Source: Apodospora peruviana (lineage: Eukaryota > Ascomycota > Sordariomycetes > Sordariales > Lasiosphaeriaceae). From it: 64,000 bases of DNA. Made by a program: the position numbers and the translations under genes. The DNA lies in contig JAUEDM010000008.1 in the NCBI GenBank assembly GCA_033439685.1, positions 744,001 to 808,000 of the forward strand. The letters are read 5' to 3'. Numbering within the stretch: the stretch's first letter is position 1; each line of letters begins with the position of its first letter. This document shows positions 1-11,700 of this stretch, piece after piece. The notes below the pieces were generated by a model. That model was not told the DNA's origin. It did no database searches and saw only the letters and a program-made list of their open reading frames with translations.

Positions 1-329
1 TGGCGCGACGCCATCATTTGTGGCGAGACGGACATTTTTGTTCCGTTGATACTGTTCCATGAGGACGCGCCGGCGTTGTAGCGCGCTATGGTGAAGCCTA
101 ACCCGGGCAGGGACTGGCCGTTCAGGGAGGTGGTTTTGAGAGTGAAGAAGATGTCGGCTAGGTCGTCGCGGCTGCCGAAGGCGCGCGCCCACCACGCTAG
201 GGAGGTGCCCCATCCCTCCCAGGTTCCGCGGTTGTAGGTCGGGTCGATGGTCGTGGTTGTTTCTGCGAAGGCTAGGTGGGCAGTGGATAGGGCCAGGCAG
301 AGGGCCAGACGGAAGTTTGGGGTGAGCAT
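1..329 (-). CDS. GH30 endo-beta-1,6-galactanase, N-terminal part
   Basis: This is the first 109 codons of a secreted glycoside hydrolase; the rest lies beyond the left edge. The ATG at 329 opens a signal peptide (about residues 1-22, ending ...AHLAFA). The mature part starts with ETTTTIDPTYNRGTWEGWG, then SLAWWARAFG and RDDLADIFF. The GWGTSLAWWA signature is typical of fungal GH30 endo-beta-1,6-galactanases, which cut beta-1,6-galactan side chains of arabinogalactan proteins outside the cell. No intron is visible in the part shown. The catalytic glutamates lie outside the window, so activity cannot be judged. Another GH30 subfamily is possible but less likely given the motif. It follows the Cys-rich gene on the same strand. 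Confidence 0.8.
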   Translation of the reverse strand, partial: MLTPNFRLALCLALSTAHLAFAETTTTIDPTYNRGTWEGWGTSLAWWARAFGSRDDLADIFFTLKTTSLNGQSLPGLGFTIARYNAGASSWNSINGTKMSVSPQMMASR

Positions 330-879
330 CTTGCTGTTTCACGCTCACTTGAGCATTGAAGCCCTGAGAGACAGAATGATGAGCAGACGAGCCCATTTGA
401 GCAAATCGGTTGAAGTGATCAGTGTTTTAATACTTGTATGTGTACACAGTCTACGCTACCCGGTTCCAAGGTCGTACTAATACAGTATAAGATCCTGAAA
501 AGTGTCTTTCCAACCTCGCTAACGTCTCTGGTATAAACCTCCCGTCCCGTGTTCGGATCTCGCGCGTGACATCGTGGCATCCATTCTAAGCGGAATAAAA
601 GGGCCCCTGGTAGAATTACCCCGGATTCTGGCTCCCCAGATTCCACCAATGCAAACTGCAACCAAAATACCCAGCTGCCAACGGCACACGCGGGCCGAGG
701 GAATGTGGGGATTTTCGTTAGATGCTTAACGGGCACCTTAGCCTTTTGGTGAGATTTTGGCTTCGGGGTGAAGGGGGTGTCGGAGCCGAGACTTGTTAGT
801 TACACGAGCTTCTGGTCTATAACTGAGTGAACTAGAGAGTATAATTCTACCTAGGCTATGTAGAAGGTGAAGCCCCAAG
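330..879. other. intergenic, no gene seen
   Basis: About 550 bp lie between two minus-strand genes. They would hold the 3' end of the Cys-rich gene and the promoter of the GH30 gene. Short open frames exist on both strands, but none shows a family motif or a credible splice pattern. Confidence 0.6.
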
Positions 880-2547
880 TTAACATGCGGCTGCTGTGCA
901 CGCGCAATTGATGCCGCCTGGAGCTTGGCACCGAGGGCAACAGCAACAACCGGCTCCGCACTGGGTACCCGTCTCGCCTGCACAACATTGCGTGCTGTCT
1001 GCATTGCAAATTCCGCTGTTGGCCGAATTGCAGTTTGCGCACTTCTCAGTGAGCGGGGTACAGATTCTGCTGCTCACTGCTGTGCATACAGCGGTGGCAG
1101 CCGTACCTGCTAAGCCGCCCGCCGCCGCTGCACAGAAGCCGGCGCATACTAGTGCTCCCGGACCGCACGCTGTTCCGCATGCACCGGCAGCCAATGCTCC
1201 AACACCAGCACCGACGACGGCACCCACGCCTCCACACACATTTGTCGTTATCGCGGCCGCTGATGAACCACAGTATGTTTGCTGGTCTCGACAATCCGGG
1301 CATCTCTCGAAGCACTGTCCGGTCCGGGCGCAGGTGCTTGCCTGCCTTCGTGCCAACTGGATAAGATCCGGCAACGGTTGTTTCATTTGGCCTAGCACCG
1401 GTGCAGGTGCCGTCATCGTATAATGCTCGATGCCTTCCAGCATGCTTTGTGTGAGGTCGTGGTCCTCTCCCACACGTTTCGCATGCCTTCTCACGCTGCT
1501 GGGACAAGTCGGTTCGTTGATGACTACCGGATAATCTGGTCCACCCGTCGCAAAGTCGGAAGCGCATGTTTGGAAGGCAGTCAACACCCCGACGGTGATG
1601 TCGGTCAACTCGCTCACAAATGCCGAATTTGCCAGTAGTGCCACACAGGTGGCATGCTCTGTAGCATCGGTGTATATCTGGCATGGGTTTGGACCTAGGG
1701 CCGCCAAGAAGGCGCTTGGGCTCGTGATTCCCAGGATTGCGGTCTGCATGCGATAATCCACCAACTGCGGACTCGCGATCGAGTTGGTTGCCAAGATGCC
1801 GTTGATGACATCGGAACACGAGGCTGTGTAGCTTGAGCAGTTGCCGCCGGGGAGGGGGGCGCAGGCGCCGGATTGGCAGGTGGTGCCGGATGAGCACTAT
1901 AGTAAGGTGTAAGAAGTTGAGAACCAAATCTGAGAACCCCTAGGAAAGTAGGTGCATACCGAGTGACCGCATGTCCCACAGTTATTGTTGTCGGAAGTCA
2001 AGTCCAGGCATTGTCCGTTGCAAGGAGGCTTGCCAGAGTTGGTGCAAACACATGCGCCTGATGAGCAGGTCGAACCGGCGACGCACTGGGCATTTTTGTG
2101 TGAATAATTGTGGTTAAGACACGCCATTCTCTTGTCCAGTCACTTACCACGTTCCCACATGTCCCACAGTTGTTGCTGTCCGAACTGGTATCGCCACACG
2201 CCGGTGGTGCTGGTGGCTATCCGACCCCCGAATATATTAGTCATGTCTCTCTCCCATAGAATGAAACAGGACGGACACACCACATAACAGGAACAGGCAG
2301 AGCTCAAGCGCGACGATAGCGTCGGGCCAGACCCACACGGTGTGGCGAACGCGGTAGGGAGAGCCGTTGTAGCCGTTACATTTGCTTGGGTGTACGAATG
2401 GCAGAATGACGTCGCAGCAGCGCCACGCGTAGGGTTTCTAAGACCACGCAGGCAGTTGTCGGCATTACAGCCTGTCGTCGTGTGTCCAGCGGTCCCCCAA
2501 GGGCTCGCAAGGAGGGGAGCAATGAGAAGGGGCAGAGAGAGCTTCAT
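880..2547 (-). CDS. Secreted Cys-rich protein with Stig1-like segments
   Basis: Four exons fit in phase: 2547-2281, 2216-2148, 2085-1960 and 1896-880, giving about 492 residues. Introns are 62-64 nt with GT...AG ends. The ATG at 2547 is chosen because it starts a clean signal peptide (MKLSLPLLIAPLLAS). After it comes a CNADNCLRGLR segment seen at the start of many fungal secreted proteins. Exons 2 and 3 each encode a Stig1-like unit (SDSNNCGTCG and SDNNNCGTCG); exon 4 opens with the first half of a third (CSSGTTCQSGAC). The C-terminal 340 residues include a Gly/Ala-rich stretch (VVGAGVGALAAGACG) and end in a dense Cys cluster (CGAGCCCCPRC). The function is unknown; an extracellular or wall-associated role is inferred. 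The exact first donor (2280) is the least certain join. Confidence 0.7.
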
Positions 2548-4975
2548 TATAGTAGTATGTGAGCCTCTCAGCCCTATGGTGTGGATCGACAAGATGTTCA
2601 GGTTCTAGTGCGAATGAGAAGAGTACTTCATGAAGTTGTAATTTGGTGTGAAAATCACAACATTGGCCTGATAGGGGGGGTCTTTGCTTACTTTTTAAGC
2701 TCAGGATAGGTACTCTGTATCACATCCTCTCAGCCTCATATCGTCATGTGTTTATTGCCTGTTGCTCTCATTTTACACTACTGATTTGTGGCTGGAACTA
2801 TTGATGTACAGCCATCCATTCATAGGTTATCCCACCGACATGTGTAACTGTCGTTGTGGTATCCGAGCACGGGGTTACATGTGCATCTGGGGCTGAGATA
2901 TATTCCGTATAGAGGCATCAAAGCGCGCAAACGGAAAATCGGCCACCAAAGAGGATAAAGAGTTTTAGCTGTTCGGGTTTCAATCATTTTCACTGGGAGC
3001 CAAAACCACTCAGCCAGCGCCAGAATCATTAGTCTGGGTCTTGGTTGATATTATGCAGCCAGGGTCCTCCTTGTGACCGTTGTATCCGTTCAGCCGCAGC
3101 TCAAGTCGTGTCTGGTTTGGTCCACGCGGACATATCTCACTTCTGCTACGTAATATCTCGGTGTGGCTGCATAACGAGCCCACTTATTCGCGACGGGAAC
3201 AAACGTTGAAACCATTCCGTACCTGATTTCAGTTCCTCCCGCAGCTACGGAGCCAGTATTGGGGACGACTCAATCAAGTGTGGAGGGGGAAAGTTCACCA
3301 AGGAGGTACCGCAGAGCCTCAATCAGAAGGCAAAAATTGGATTGGCGTTCCAGGGATTTAGGTTGATCTTATGGTTCTCATCCGAGTCATCCCTCTTTCG
3401 GTTGCGGCTGTGATGCGGCTGAGATCTCGATTCGGTGCACTTCGCGAGGTGGAGAGGCCATTGCTGTCAATGCGAATAGAACCCACTCTGGAACATTCTT
3501 CCATTGGTTCATACCATGTCGGAGACATGGAGAAGAAGCGCCTTCGCGGCGGGGGCAGATTGGGTCGTCCGTGAGCCGCGGCTCGGTGTATCTTGTTCGA
3601 CCAAAGCGGTAATCAGCTCGACATTTCCTCTTGGGGTCAGATGTATCTCGGGTACTTGGTACGACCATGCTGGACTATATTGCTACCTAAGCTACCATTC
3701 TTCTTGATGATACTTTGCTAGGAGGGAAAACGAATACAGGAGAAACAAGAGGGGAAACCCCGAGGAACACGGAAAAAGAAGAAGGGACAAAGAGAAGAAA
3801 AAGCAAAGGAAGAAGAAAGAAGAACGCATAACGAAGGCAAGAAAAGAGTCCTTCGCCCAAGAAAGCAAGTACGAGAAACAGGAGAAACAAGCACCACGCC
3901 AACAATAACATGGCTTCCATAGCCGATACCTCGGTCCATTCCGCGCCTAGGGTGCACTCTTGAATATTTCTTCCCAGCAGTCAACTTACTCTTTCAAGGT
4001 AAACACGCAGGATACGGACCCGATCCTCGTTCTCGAGCAGGAGAACACCGACTCCGTTGCTCTCAATGGCCCCTCTCTCGTAAATATCCATACATTGTGG
4101 GAAGGTACCTCTATCCATGTTTGGCCGGTAAAAATGGCAGGCCAGTTTGTGCGGTGTCTGGAGTATGGGAAAGACAAGCTGCGCAAACCCGGGAATCCTG
4201 GGGACAAGGGGCGTCTTTATGCTTATTATCAACTCCAGAACACAGAGCTCTGCATGCGCAGCCACTGAGAGCTGTGAGTGGCCGTGATTCATGGAGTTTA
4301 TGGTGAATGATCGCGGGGCTGTGATCCGGCTTCTGTGGCTAGTTGAGGTCATAATTGACTTACAGACTTTTGGTTCCCGTAAATCAGATTGACTTCACGA
4401 CCAAGTGGGAAGAAAATGGACTGCTGCCTCGCGGTCTGATGCTTCTAGACGAAAGGATGGAATGGGACTGGGGCCGATAAGGCTGTAGGAAACCCACCCA
4501 AAGACTAGGTAGGTACCTTAGGTAGGGACGAGAAGATGGTGAATCATCTTATTCAAGGAGTCCCAAGGGGATGAAGAAATTCGCGACTTTTAACCTCGCT
4601 ACGCCCCCCATATGTTCTTGAACAAACTACGCTGGAATTGAACGATTGGGCTGTAATTAGACCCACTCCACGTGACCGTCGTCATTGAATAAGTTTGATT
4701 TCAGTGACTTGATCTCAGTGAATGGGTTGGATGCGGACCAACAGAAGAAGAGTCAGGTGGGTGCCTACAGTACATAAATTCCCGTCTCGGTCCAAGTCCC
4801 GAATCCTCTTTACAGTATTTTCCAATCCTGCAATTTCCGCCATCTTCCATCCTGCCACACACCTTCCCTTTGCCTTTCATCGGAGCGACTTCACATAACT
4901 TCTCAAGATTCGGCAACGACGATTGGACTGAAGTACCATTATCTACCACAGCAAACCAAAGTCCTTCAGATCAAG
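2548..4975. other. intergenic, no gene supported
   Basis: About 2.4 kb. Overlapping open frames around 3370-3700 and 3960-4350 exist on both strands, but none has recognisable motifs, a signal peptide or a consistent splice pattern. The only distinctive structure is a purine-rich tract at 3721-3895. A small unannotated gene cannot be excluded. Confidence 0.5.
3721..3895. repeat. purine-rich low-complexity tract
   Basis: The plus strand is almost entirely A and G for about 175 bp, with AAGAAG-like runs. On the minus strand it reads as a Phe/Leu-rich pseudo-peptide. It is simple sequence rather than a gene. Confidence 0.6.
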
Positions 4976-5937
4976 ATGGAAATGGACGACTCGGAGATCG
5001 AGGATTTGATCGAGTACCATGCCGAGAAAGGATTCGATTACTATCAGAAGCAAGAAGACGAAGCCCATCGGCAGAAAACAGTGTACTGGACGAAGATGCT
5101 CTTGGAAGCGCGTAAACGAGAGCTACGGGAGCATCGGGAACGAGCACAGGCTGGGCAGCAAGAGGGTCCACAAGGCCAGAGTGAGGAACCTTCGGTATCC
5201 GTCCAGGTATCTCAACTTCGGCGACAGCGGAAAGAAGCGCGACGCCAAAAGGTCAAGGCCACGCGGCAGCAGGAAAAGAACGAGTCGAACACAGGAATCA
5301 ACAAGATCCCGCTGGATATCTTCCTCGAAATAATCAGCCAAGTTGAATCAATCGCCAACCTCAACTCTCTGGCCCAGGTCAACCGATCATTCTACACAAT
5401 CCTCAACCCGGAGGTCTATCGTCGCGACGTCGGAAAGAATTGGCTACGCCCACCAATCGCTCTTTTCTGGGCAGCCGAGGAAGGCATGATTAAGACCCTC
5501 GAACGCACATACGCCGCGGGAGCCACGCTCCACCAGCGCTGGTATTTGCCTTGGCCCCGGTGTGGAAGATATGCCGCTTAACCCAGCCTACAAGTTCCCG
5601 GATCCTCTCCCGATCAGCGAGCCGTTCCGATATGCGGCCGACTGGCGCCACCTAGCACCATATTACTGGGACCGCGTTCGATCTGGTCGCCCGGTCTGGC
5701 CACGAACACGTCATCTCGTGGCTGCTCGAGCATAACTTGAACATCGAGTTGGCGACGCTTGGCTCGTTCGGCCTTAACTTGCCCATCCTAATCGATAATC
5801 GTCTTCCTTGCTGGCCCGCATTCACGCTGCACGAGGCCCGTATGTCGCCGCCTGAAGTCGCTGAGGAGCATGACCACACCGAGCTGGCGGAACGGATTCG
5901 GGGAATCATGGAACAGTCAAAAGCCGCGGAGTAGTTG
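4976..5937 (+). pseudogene. F-box / ankyrin-like gene, frame disrupted
   Basis: The ATG at 4976 opens 201 codons: an acidic start, a charged coiled-coil-like stretch (about residues 20-105), then an F-box (NKIPLDIFLEIISQV, about 110-150) and an ankyrin-like start (ALFWAAEEGMIKTLE). The frame stops at 5579-5581. Protein-like sequence goes on in a second frame (PAYKFPDPLPISEPFRYA, about 5571-5670) and then a third (GTAFDLVARSGHEHVISWLL, to a stop at 5935). No single GT...AG intron joins these in phase: the donor at 5542 has phase 2 while the acceptor at 5655 needs phase 0. Two frameshifts are the simplest reading. F-box proteins recruit substrates to SCF ubiquitin ligases. An intact gene with sequence errors is the alternative. 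Confidence 0.55.
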
Positions 5938-6166
5938 GGCTACTGTCAGCCAAGATCGGTGGTCTGGTGCGTTGTGGAGGTTGGTGGGTTTATGATGGGC
6001 CGATGGCATGCAATTCTGAATGTTATGAGGGCAACCGAGGAAGATGAAAAGTGCTATGAAGGAGAATTATCGGGCGGCAGGAAATAATTAGTTGAGGCTA
6101 TCTAGGACTTAGGACCAGTCAGAGAATCTTAGAGCAGAAGTGACGATCATCAATCTCAGCACTTTA

Positions 6167-6810
6167 TTAAACAGATAGTATTTCTCCAAGGTTATTGTGC
6201 ACAACCACGGCGACTGCCCAGACTTCGGCCTTGACGTGCTTCTCGAAAAGTGATACGAACTGGTCATCAAGTGACCCCGAGATCAGCTCCGGGGACCAGA
6301 ACAGCTACGTCCCGACGAGGGACATTGGGCCCCGCAGGCATCTGTCGGGATAATGACAAGCTATCCCAAAGTCTCCGATCTTGACCCACCATTCACCGGT
6401 GGGTGGGCAGCGCTTGATAAAGATGTTAGTGGGCTTGATATCCCGATGTACGTAGCCGCTGTCGTGCATCAGCTGCAGGCACGACAGAACTTGTCTCGTG
6501 ATGGTCATCGCCTCGTCCTCAGAAAGGAATCTTGCGTTTCCCTCGACATATTGCGCCATGTCGCCGAAGGGGAGGTATTCCATGAAGACGAAGGCGAGGT
6601 TGCGTTGGATGGACTGGCCCAAGAACTGGGTCAAGTACGCCTCGTACCTCGGTCCCGAAGACTGCTTCATAACTGCTACCTCCCTCTCCAAAACCGCCAC
6701 TGCCTTTTGATACCCTTTAGCCTTCTTTGCGGGCAGCTGTGTCACTTTGATGGCCCGTAGCTGCGCATTGTCGACAGATCTTTCAAGATACCCCGATCCT
6801 TACCCCCCAT
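6167..6810 (-). pseudogene. protein kinase remnant with stop codons
   Basis: The minus strand encodes most of a Ser/Thr kinase domain: the beta-3 lysine motif (RAIKV), a hinge region (FVFMEYLPFGDMAQYV), the catalytic loop HRDIKPTNIF, and KIGDFGIA. A TAG at 6305-6307 falls right after VGT in the activation segment. Past it the same frame continues with LFWSPELISG, the expected APE-like motif, to a stop at 6167. Upstream of the RAIKV lysine the frame has a TAA in the glycine-loop region and no ATG. All catalytic motifs remain, so the decay looks recent. The C-lobe is also cut short: only about 45 codons follow the activation segment, far less than a full kinase. Confidence 0.75.
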
Positions 6811-6850
6811 TGCAGAGCTTGCGAAGGCGATTCTAGCGCTCTAGCTTGCC

Positions 6851-7512
6851 GGCTAGGGTGGTATAGGTGATGAGTCTTGCGTCATTGTCGGTTGTTTCTG
6901 TTTCAGGCGTATTTATGTGCACTTGCGGAGGAAAAGTGCAAACTCAGGAGAGATAACCGTTTTTTAAATACCCAGGGCTCCTGGGCCCCCGCTCAGCGAC
7001 TTGGATAAACAGATTATCTGTTCCTAGCTACGGAGAGAAGCTATCTAGGTAGATACAGCAGAGGCTTGCTCCATTCACATGAGCTAAACATGGAACAATA
7101 ACCTTATCATAGGCCACCACCTATAGAGATATTCTAAACAACCAAGGTCATTGAAAACATGTGGGAGTCGCAGTCGAGTTGTTATGGGTTCTTTGTCCCT
7201 AACTCCCTGAACAGTCGTGTTGTTTTTCGGCTCCCGCCCGCCAATAGAACAGCAAATATGTTGCCACTCAAGCGGAGCCTCTCCGAGTACTGTGCCTTTA
7301 TTTTGTAAGCCAAAGACCTCGAGTCCAACGGCTCCCCGTCCCAATCCGCTCTAGGCGTCCCGATCACATCTGTTCCCCTATTGCCCCTTTTACCCCTTCA
7401 ACAGACCACCCCCCAACTCCCAACGCGTTGGGTCCCAACCATCCATATTCACATCCATTTCCCTCCTTACCCCCTATGTAACTACCACAGACCACTCTCC
7501 ATGACATGAAGT
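6851..7512. other. intergenic, no gene seen
   Basis: About 660 bp downstream of the acetylxylan esterase and upstream of the kinase remnant. It is C-rich towards 7380-7500. I see no coding or RNA signature. Confidence 0.55.
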
Positions 7513-8481
7513 CTACTTCGGACCCCCCTGCCCCCACGAAAAACATTCTGTCTTACAATCCAGCCCCAAAAAAGCCATAACAGTCCCCTCCTGCACCTGG
7601 ATATTATGCGTAACCCCAGCAGCACTATAAGCCTCAAACCACCCATTCCCTCCATAAGTAGTCTTAATCCACCCACTAACCGGCGTGTTCAGCTCAGTCT
7701 TGGTAGGCGTGGAGTTCAACCCAAGAACAGCAGTCCACTCCTTAACCTGCTCCCCAAAATTAACATAGTTAAGCGTCTCATCCTTAGTCCCATGAAAAGT
7801 CTGCATCTTCGGTCTCCACCCTTTATACCCACCTTCCTTCACAAAAGCCCCCTCAACAATACCCTTCCACTCTTCCGAGGTATGAACAACCTTTCCCTTA
7901 GCGCAGTCATCATTCCAGTACCCATACACACCCGACCCGTTCCCGCTCGGCGGAGCAAAACATCCAAACGGCACCCCGGCCCAGGCACTCCCGGCCGCAA
8001 AGATATCAGGATACGCACCAATCAGAACATTAGTCATCATCCCGCCGGACGAGACGCCGGTCACGAACACCCGCGCAGGGTCGGCGTTGTATTTGCTGAG
8101 AGTCCATCTCACCATACTCACTATCCCCAAACTGTCGCCGCCGCCGTTGTGAGTCAACGTCTGGGTGGACGAGACGTCCCAGCATTGATCGGCCTTGTTG
8201 GAACTGTTGGGGAAGATGACGATGAAGCCGTACTTCTTGGCGAGGGTGGCGTACTGGCTTCCTGAGTAGGCGGCTGATGCTGTGCCGTGGCACCAGTGCG
8301 GGTTCACGAGGATCGCGGGCTTGGTGGGCAACACGTCGGGCACGAAGATGTAGAAGCCTACTTTGGTAGGGTTGGGTCCGAAGTTCTCTGTCACTTGGAC
8401 AAGTGAGGCGGCGTGGCTGGTGGGAATGAGAGTACTGAGCAGCAGAGCGGTGCTGAGGACCCAGCTTTGGATGGACTTCAT
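7513..8481 (-). CDS. Acetylxylan esterase, CE1 family
   Basis: A single-exon gene of 322 residues, normal for fungal CE1 acetylxylan esterases without a cellulose-binding module. The ATG at 8481 starts a signal peptide (about 1-24, ...TSHAA). The alpha/beta-hydrolase triad is visible: the nucleophile elbow GVSSG (Ser144), Asp234 in HGTKDETLNY, and His292 in GVTHNIQ. An early HWCHG segment supplies the oxyanion region. The enzyme would remove acetyl groups from xylan outside the cell and help xylanases. Feruloyl esterases and PHB depolymerase-like esterases share the fold, but overall order and length fit AxeA-type enzymes. It stands alone, not in an obvious cluster. Confidence 0.88.
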   Translation of the reverse strand: MKSIQSWVLSTALLLSTLIPTSHAASLVQVTENFGPNPTKVGFYIFVPDVLPTKPAILVNPHWCHGTASAAYSGSQYATLAKKYGFIVIFPNSSNKADQCWDVSSTQTLTHNGGGDSLGIVSMVRWTLSKYNADPARVFVTGVSSGGMMTNVLIGAYPDIFAAGSAWAGVPFGCFAPPSGNGSGVYGYWNDDCAKGKVVHTSEEWKGIVEGAFVKEGGYKGWRPKMQTFHGTKDETLNYVNFGEQVKEWTAVLGLNSTPTKTELNTPVSGWIKTTYGGNGWFEAYSAAGVTHNIQVQEGTVMAFLGLDCKTECFSWGQGGPK

Positions 8482-8793
8482 TTTTGTGGATAGGATAGTT
8501 TTGATGATACCGGCTGAAGTTCCTTAAGGTGGTTGCGAGGAGGTTGAGAATCGCTTGTTCAGCATCACAGCGACATAGGAAACAAACGGATTATATGCAC
8601 GGAAACTACGATCAGCTGTTAGAGAGCGACAAGACTGTTTAGCTAATCCTGAGGAGTAAATAGAACCGCTTATACAAGATATTATTCCGAGAATGGAACT
8701 CCAACGCTGTTGCGCGGAGCAAGTACGTCCGTTTCCCCCTTCCGGATTGAGCCGAGCATTTGGCAATGAAAACATGATACCATGACGTGCTGA
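8482..8793. other. intergenic between two minus-strand genes
   Basis: About 310 bp hold the esterase promoter and the 3' end of the membrane-protein gene. No further feature is seen. Confidence 0.5.
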
Positions 8794-11700
8794 TTAAACA
8801 CTCGAGCCCATAAACACACCTAAATAATCGGCGTCAGAACTTTTTTCTACGTTTTGACAGTGGTCGTAGGGAAACTTGAACTCACCGACGACAGAAAAGA
8901 CAATCCAGTTGACCGCCAAAGTCCCCAGTCGTGGAGGACAGTACCTAGGAAATGATGACCGTTAGAAGACTCATGACTTCAACAAACATCAACAGATGGG
9001 AGGATATAGAGAAAAGTCTTACCCCTGACTCGAATAGAGCTTGAGAAACCCGATCCAAAATACCCACTGTGCGACCCAGCACCCAAGCATACCAAGAAAG
9101 ACCAGGGAGATCACTTTCCGCAGCTTCTTGCTCTGTTCCAGTGTGCTGGGTGTATTCCGCCTGCTGGGTGTATTCCGCCCACTGGCCTTTTCCCAGTTCT
9201 TTAAAACTACAGTCCACTGCTTCTCGATCTGGTACCATGTCTCGATCATTTGCGCCCTTTCGCCCGTCCAGTGGAGCGTTTGCGTCCAATGGAGCGTTTG
9301 CGTCCCTGCGCGAGTAAAGCTCCATTTCTTGCCCTTGCTGGATTGTCCATAATTTGAGTCGAATCTCATCCACTCGTACGAGTCATAGCGTAGGTATTTG
9401 CCCTTGCTGTACTTGGTATTCTCTAGCTTTTTTCGGGCTGTTCGAATCTCGGTACAGGCGCGCTGAAAATTGCTTTCTGCGGTAGTCGTCATATCCAAGT
9501 AGAGTTTCCGTTGTCGTTCCGAGACCGCTTTCAGCTCATCGTCGGGCAGCACAGGTAATCCTTGGTTAGGAATAACACTGGAGGTCCCAAGGAATTCGAC
9601 GACGTGCTTTATTTTGTCGGCGATCTTACTCCCCGACCAAGGTCTTTTAGAAGAATTTTGACTGACGAGCAACTTCTTGAGTTTCGCCGACTCCGTCTTA
9701 TCTGGACCAGCCCACTGGAGCATATCCTGCTGCGATTTGACAAGGGCGTCGCAGGATTCCTTGAGTAACTCTTGTTCTGTCTTGACCACGACCGGAGGCT
9801 GGACTACAGCCACAGGCTGCGCGTAATGGTTCCATTCCCTGTCCCTTGGTTGTTCACTTGGGAAAGACGGATGGTGGTAGTGTGGAAGAGGCGAAGAGTA
9901 TACAGATGGCGCCGAGCTGACTGGGACCTCCGTGACAGTGATAGCAGTGGCCACAGCATCATCGCTCGCCTTCTTGACATCTCCATCAGATTTCTCCTTG
10001 ACAGCTTCAGCTTTATCAGGATACGCTTTGGCCACCTCACCGCGGATGGCAATGGCCTTTCTCAGTCGCCTCTTCTCCCTTTGAACGTTTAAGCTCGTGA
10101 ACCCGATAAACGCGTCCATGATCCTATCAACGGCCAGAACCGAGTTTCCGAGCACGAGGAGACACACCACAAGGACCAGTAGCCAGAGAAGCGCACCGCC
10201 GTACATCATCTGCACGGCCTTCCCGAATCCGGGGACCCGGCCCAGCCGGTTGGCCGAGTCAGTGTTGTAAAAGCCTTCCCACCTGGCGTGGTTAGCGACG
10301 GTGCCAAAGGTGTAGCTCGAGATAAACTGCAGGATGAGCTCCACGGTGAGACTGGTCGCCGCGCAGGAAAAGTACATGACGTCTTTCGCTTGGTACGGCA
10401 CGAGCAGGATCGCCAGCCATGCCATTCTCGGGCGTGTGGTCCACAGCATCACCAGGGTCTTAGTGTCGACATTCCCATAACCGGGGACGGATTTAATAAT
10501 GAGCGCATTGGCCGTGTTTGCGAGGAGCTGGAGGAGCGCCATAGCCGGGCCCATGTACATCCAGCTGCGACGGTGCGGCTCCCCTAAGAACCCGAATGTC
10601 ATCCACTCGACGACTTTGCGACGGCCCAGGATCGGAGTCGACAAGAGCATGGCAATGTTGGCGCCGGCGAATACGGCAATGTTAGCCTCTGCTGAAGGAC
10701 ATATTGCTGCCGATTCGCCGTGGTAGTCGGCGACTTCGGGCCAGGGCTTGACGTCTGATACCTGGACCTCGAGAAGATCAGCCCAGTTAGGGGGCAGACC
10801 TGACCATCCGGAAATGTCTGAACATGTGTTGTCTAAGAAGTGTAGTATTTCCTGGCGACCATATGACCCGGTGCAGTAGGACAAGCACGCTCCAGTGAGG
10901 GGATAACTGATGTTGGAGCAGAACTGTTTGTAAGAAACGCGCGTCTCATTGCCCTGACAGGACTGGCTGGCCTGGTCCAGCACACAAAAGTCATCACTCG
11001 CGGTCGTTTTCCTTTCCATGAGACTCTCAGCGCATGATCCTTGATTCGCACATCCCGTAATATTCAGGTCGTTGAATAGGTGATTGTATTCCGTGCTGAA
11101 GACTCCTGCATCGATATCCGCCTCCCAGTTCGATGGCATACCCCTGGTAAATGATGGCGCGCCAGAACAAGTCTTGTTAAGCCATAGAAGATATTCAGCT
11201 CGCTCCATTCTTGTCGAGCACATGTTCTGGGGGCATGTTTCCTCGGCTGTTTGTTGGAGAGCTCCGCAAACGTGTTCTCGGCTGAGAAATAGGCCACACC
11301 TTGTGTCTGAGAAGGCGTTGGCAGGCTTGTCAATAGTGAAATTTGCCCACGCAGTGGCCTTTCCGCTGTACATGGAATCTCTCCATCCTTGCTCGTATAC
11401 TGGGCACCCTTCCCGGACGCAGGTCGGGATTTCGTATCCACGTTTGAATGGAAAGGCGTCTTTTGAGTCGCATGTTTGCAGCGCGTCATTTTCGACGATC
11501 TCAATCATATCAAGGGAGAGGAACTCAGACGTCCAATTTTTGGGTAAGCCCTGCCACTCAGGCAACGCGCCGCAAGTCAAGTTGAGCCAGTGATGGTATC
11601 CTGCTCTTTCGATGGAGGTGGAGCAAACCGCACAATTCTGACTGCTGAGCGTTTTGCAGACACAAGACAGGTCGACTCTCTTTGCTCGCTCCATACACAC

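Noticed and set aside
3960..4352. Overlapping 102- and 123-codon frames on opposite strands
   Set aside because: No domain, signal peptide or splice context, and each is equally plausible, so neither is supported.
4505..4530. TAGGTACCTTAGGTAGG-like sequence
   Set aside because: Short palindromic TAGGTA words are common in intergenic DNA of these fungi; telomere or transposon origin could not be supported.
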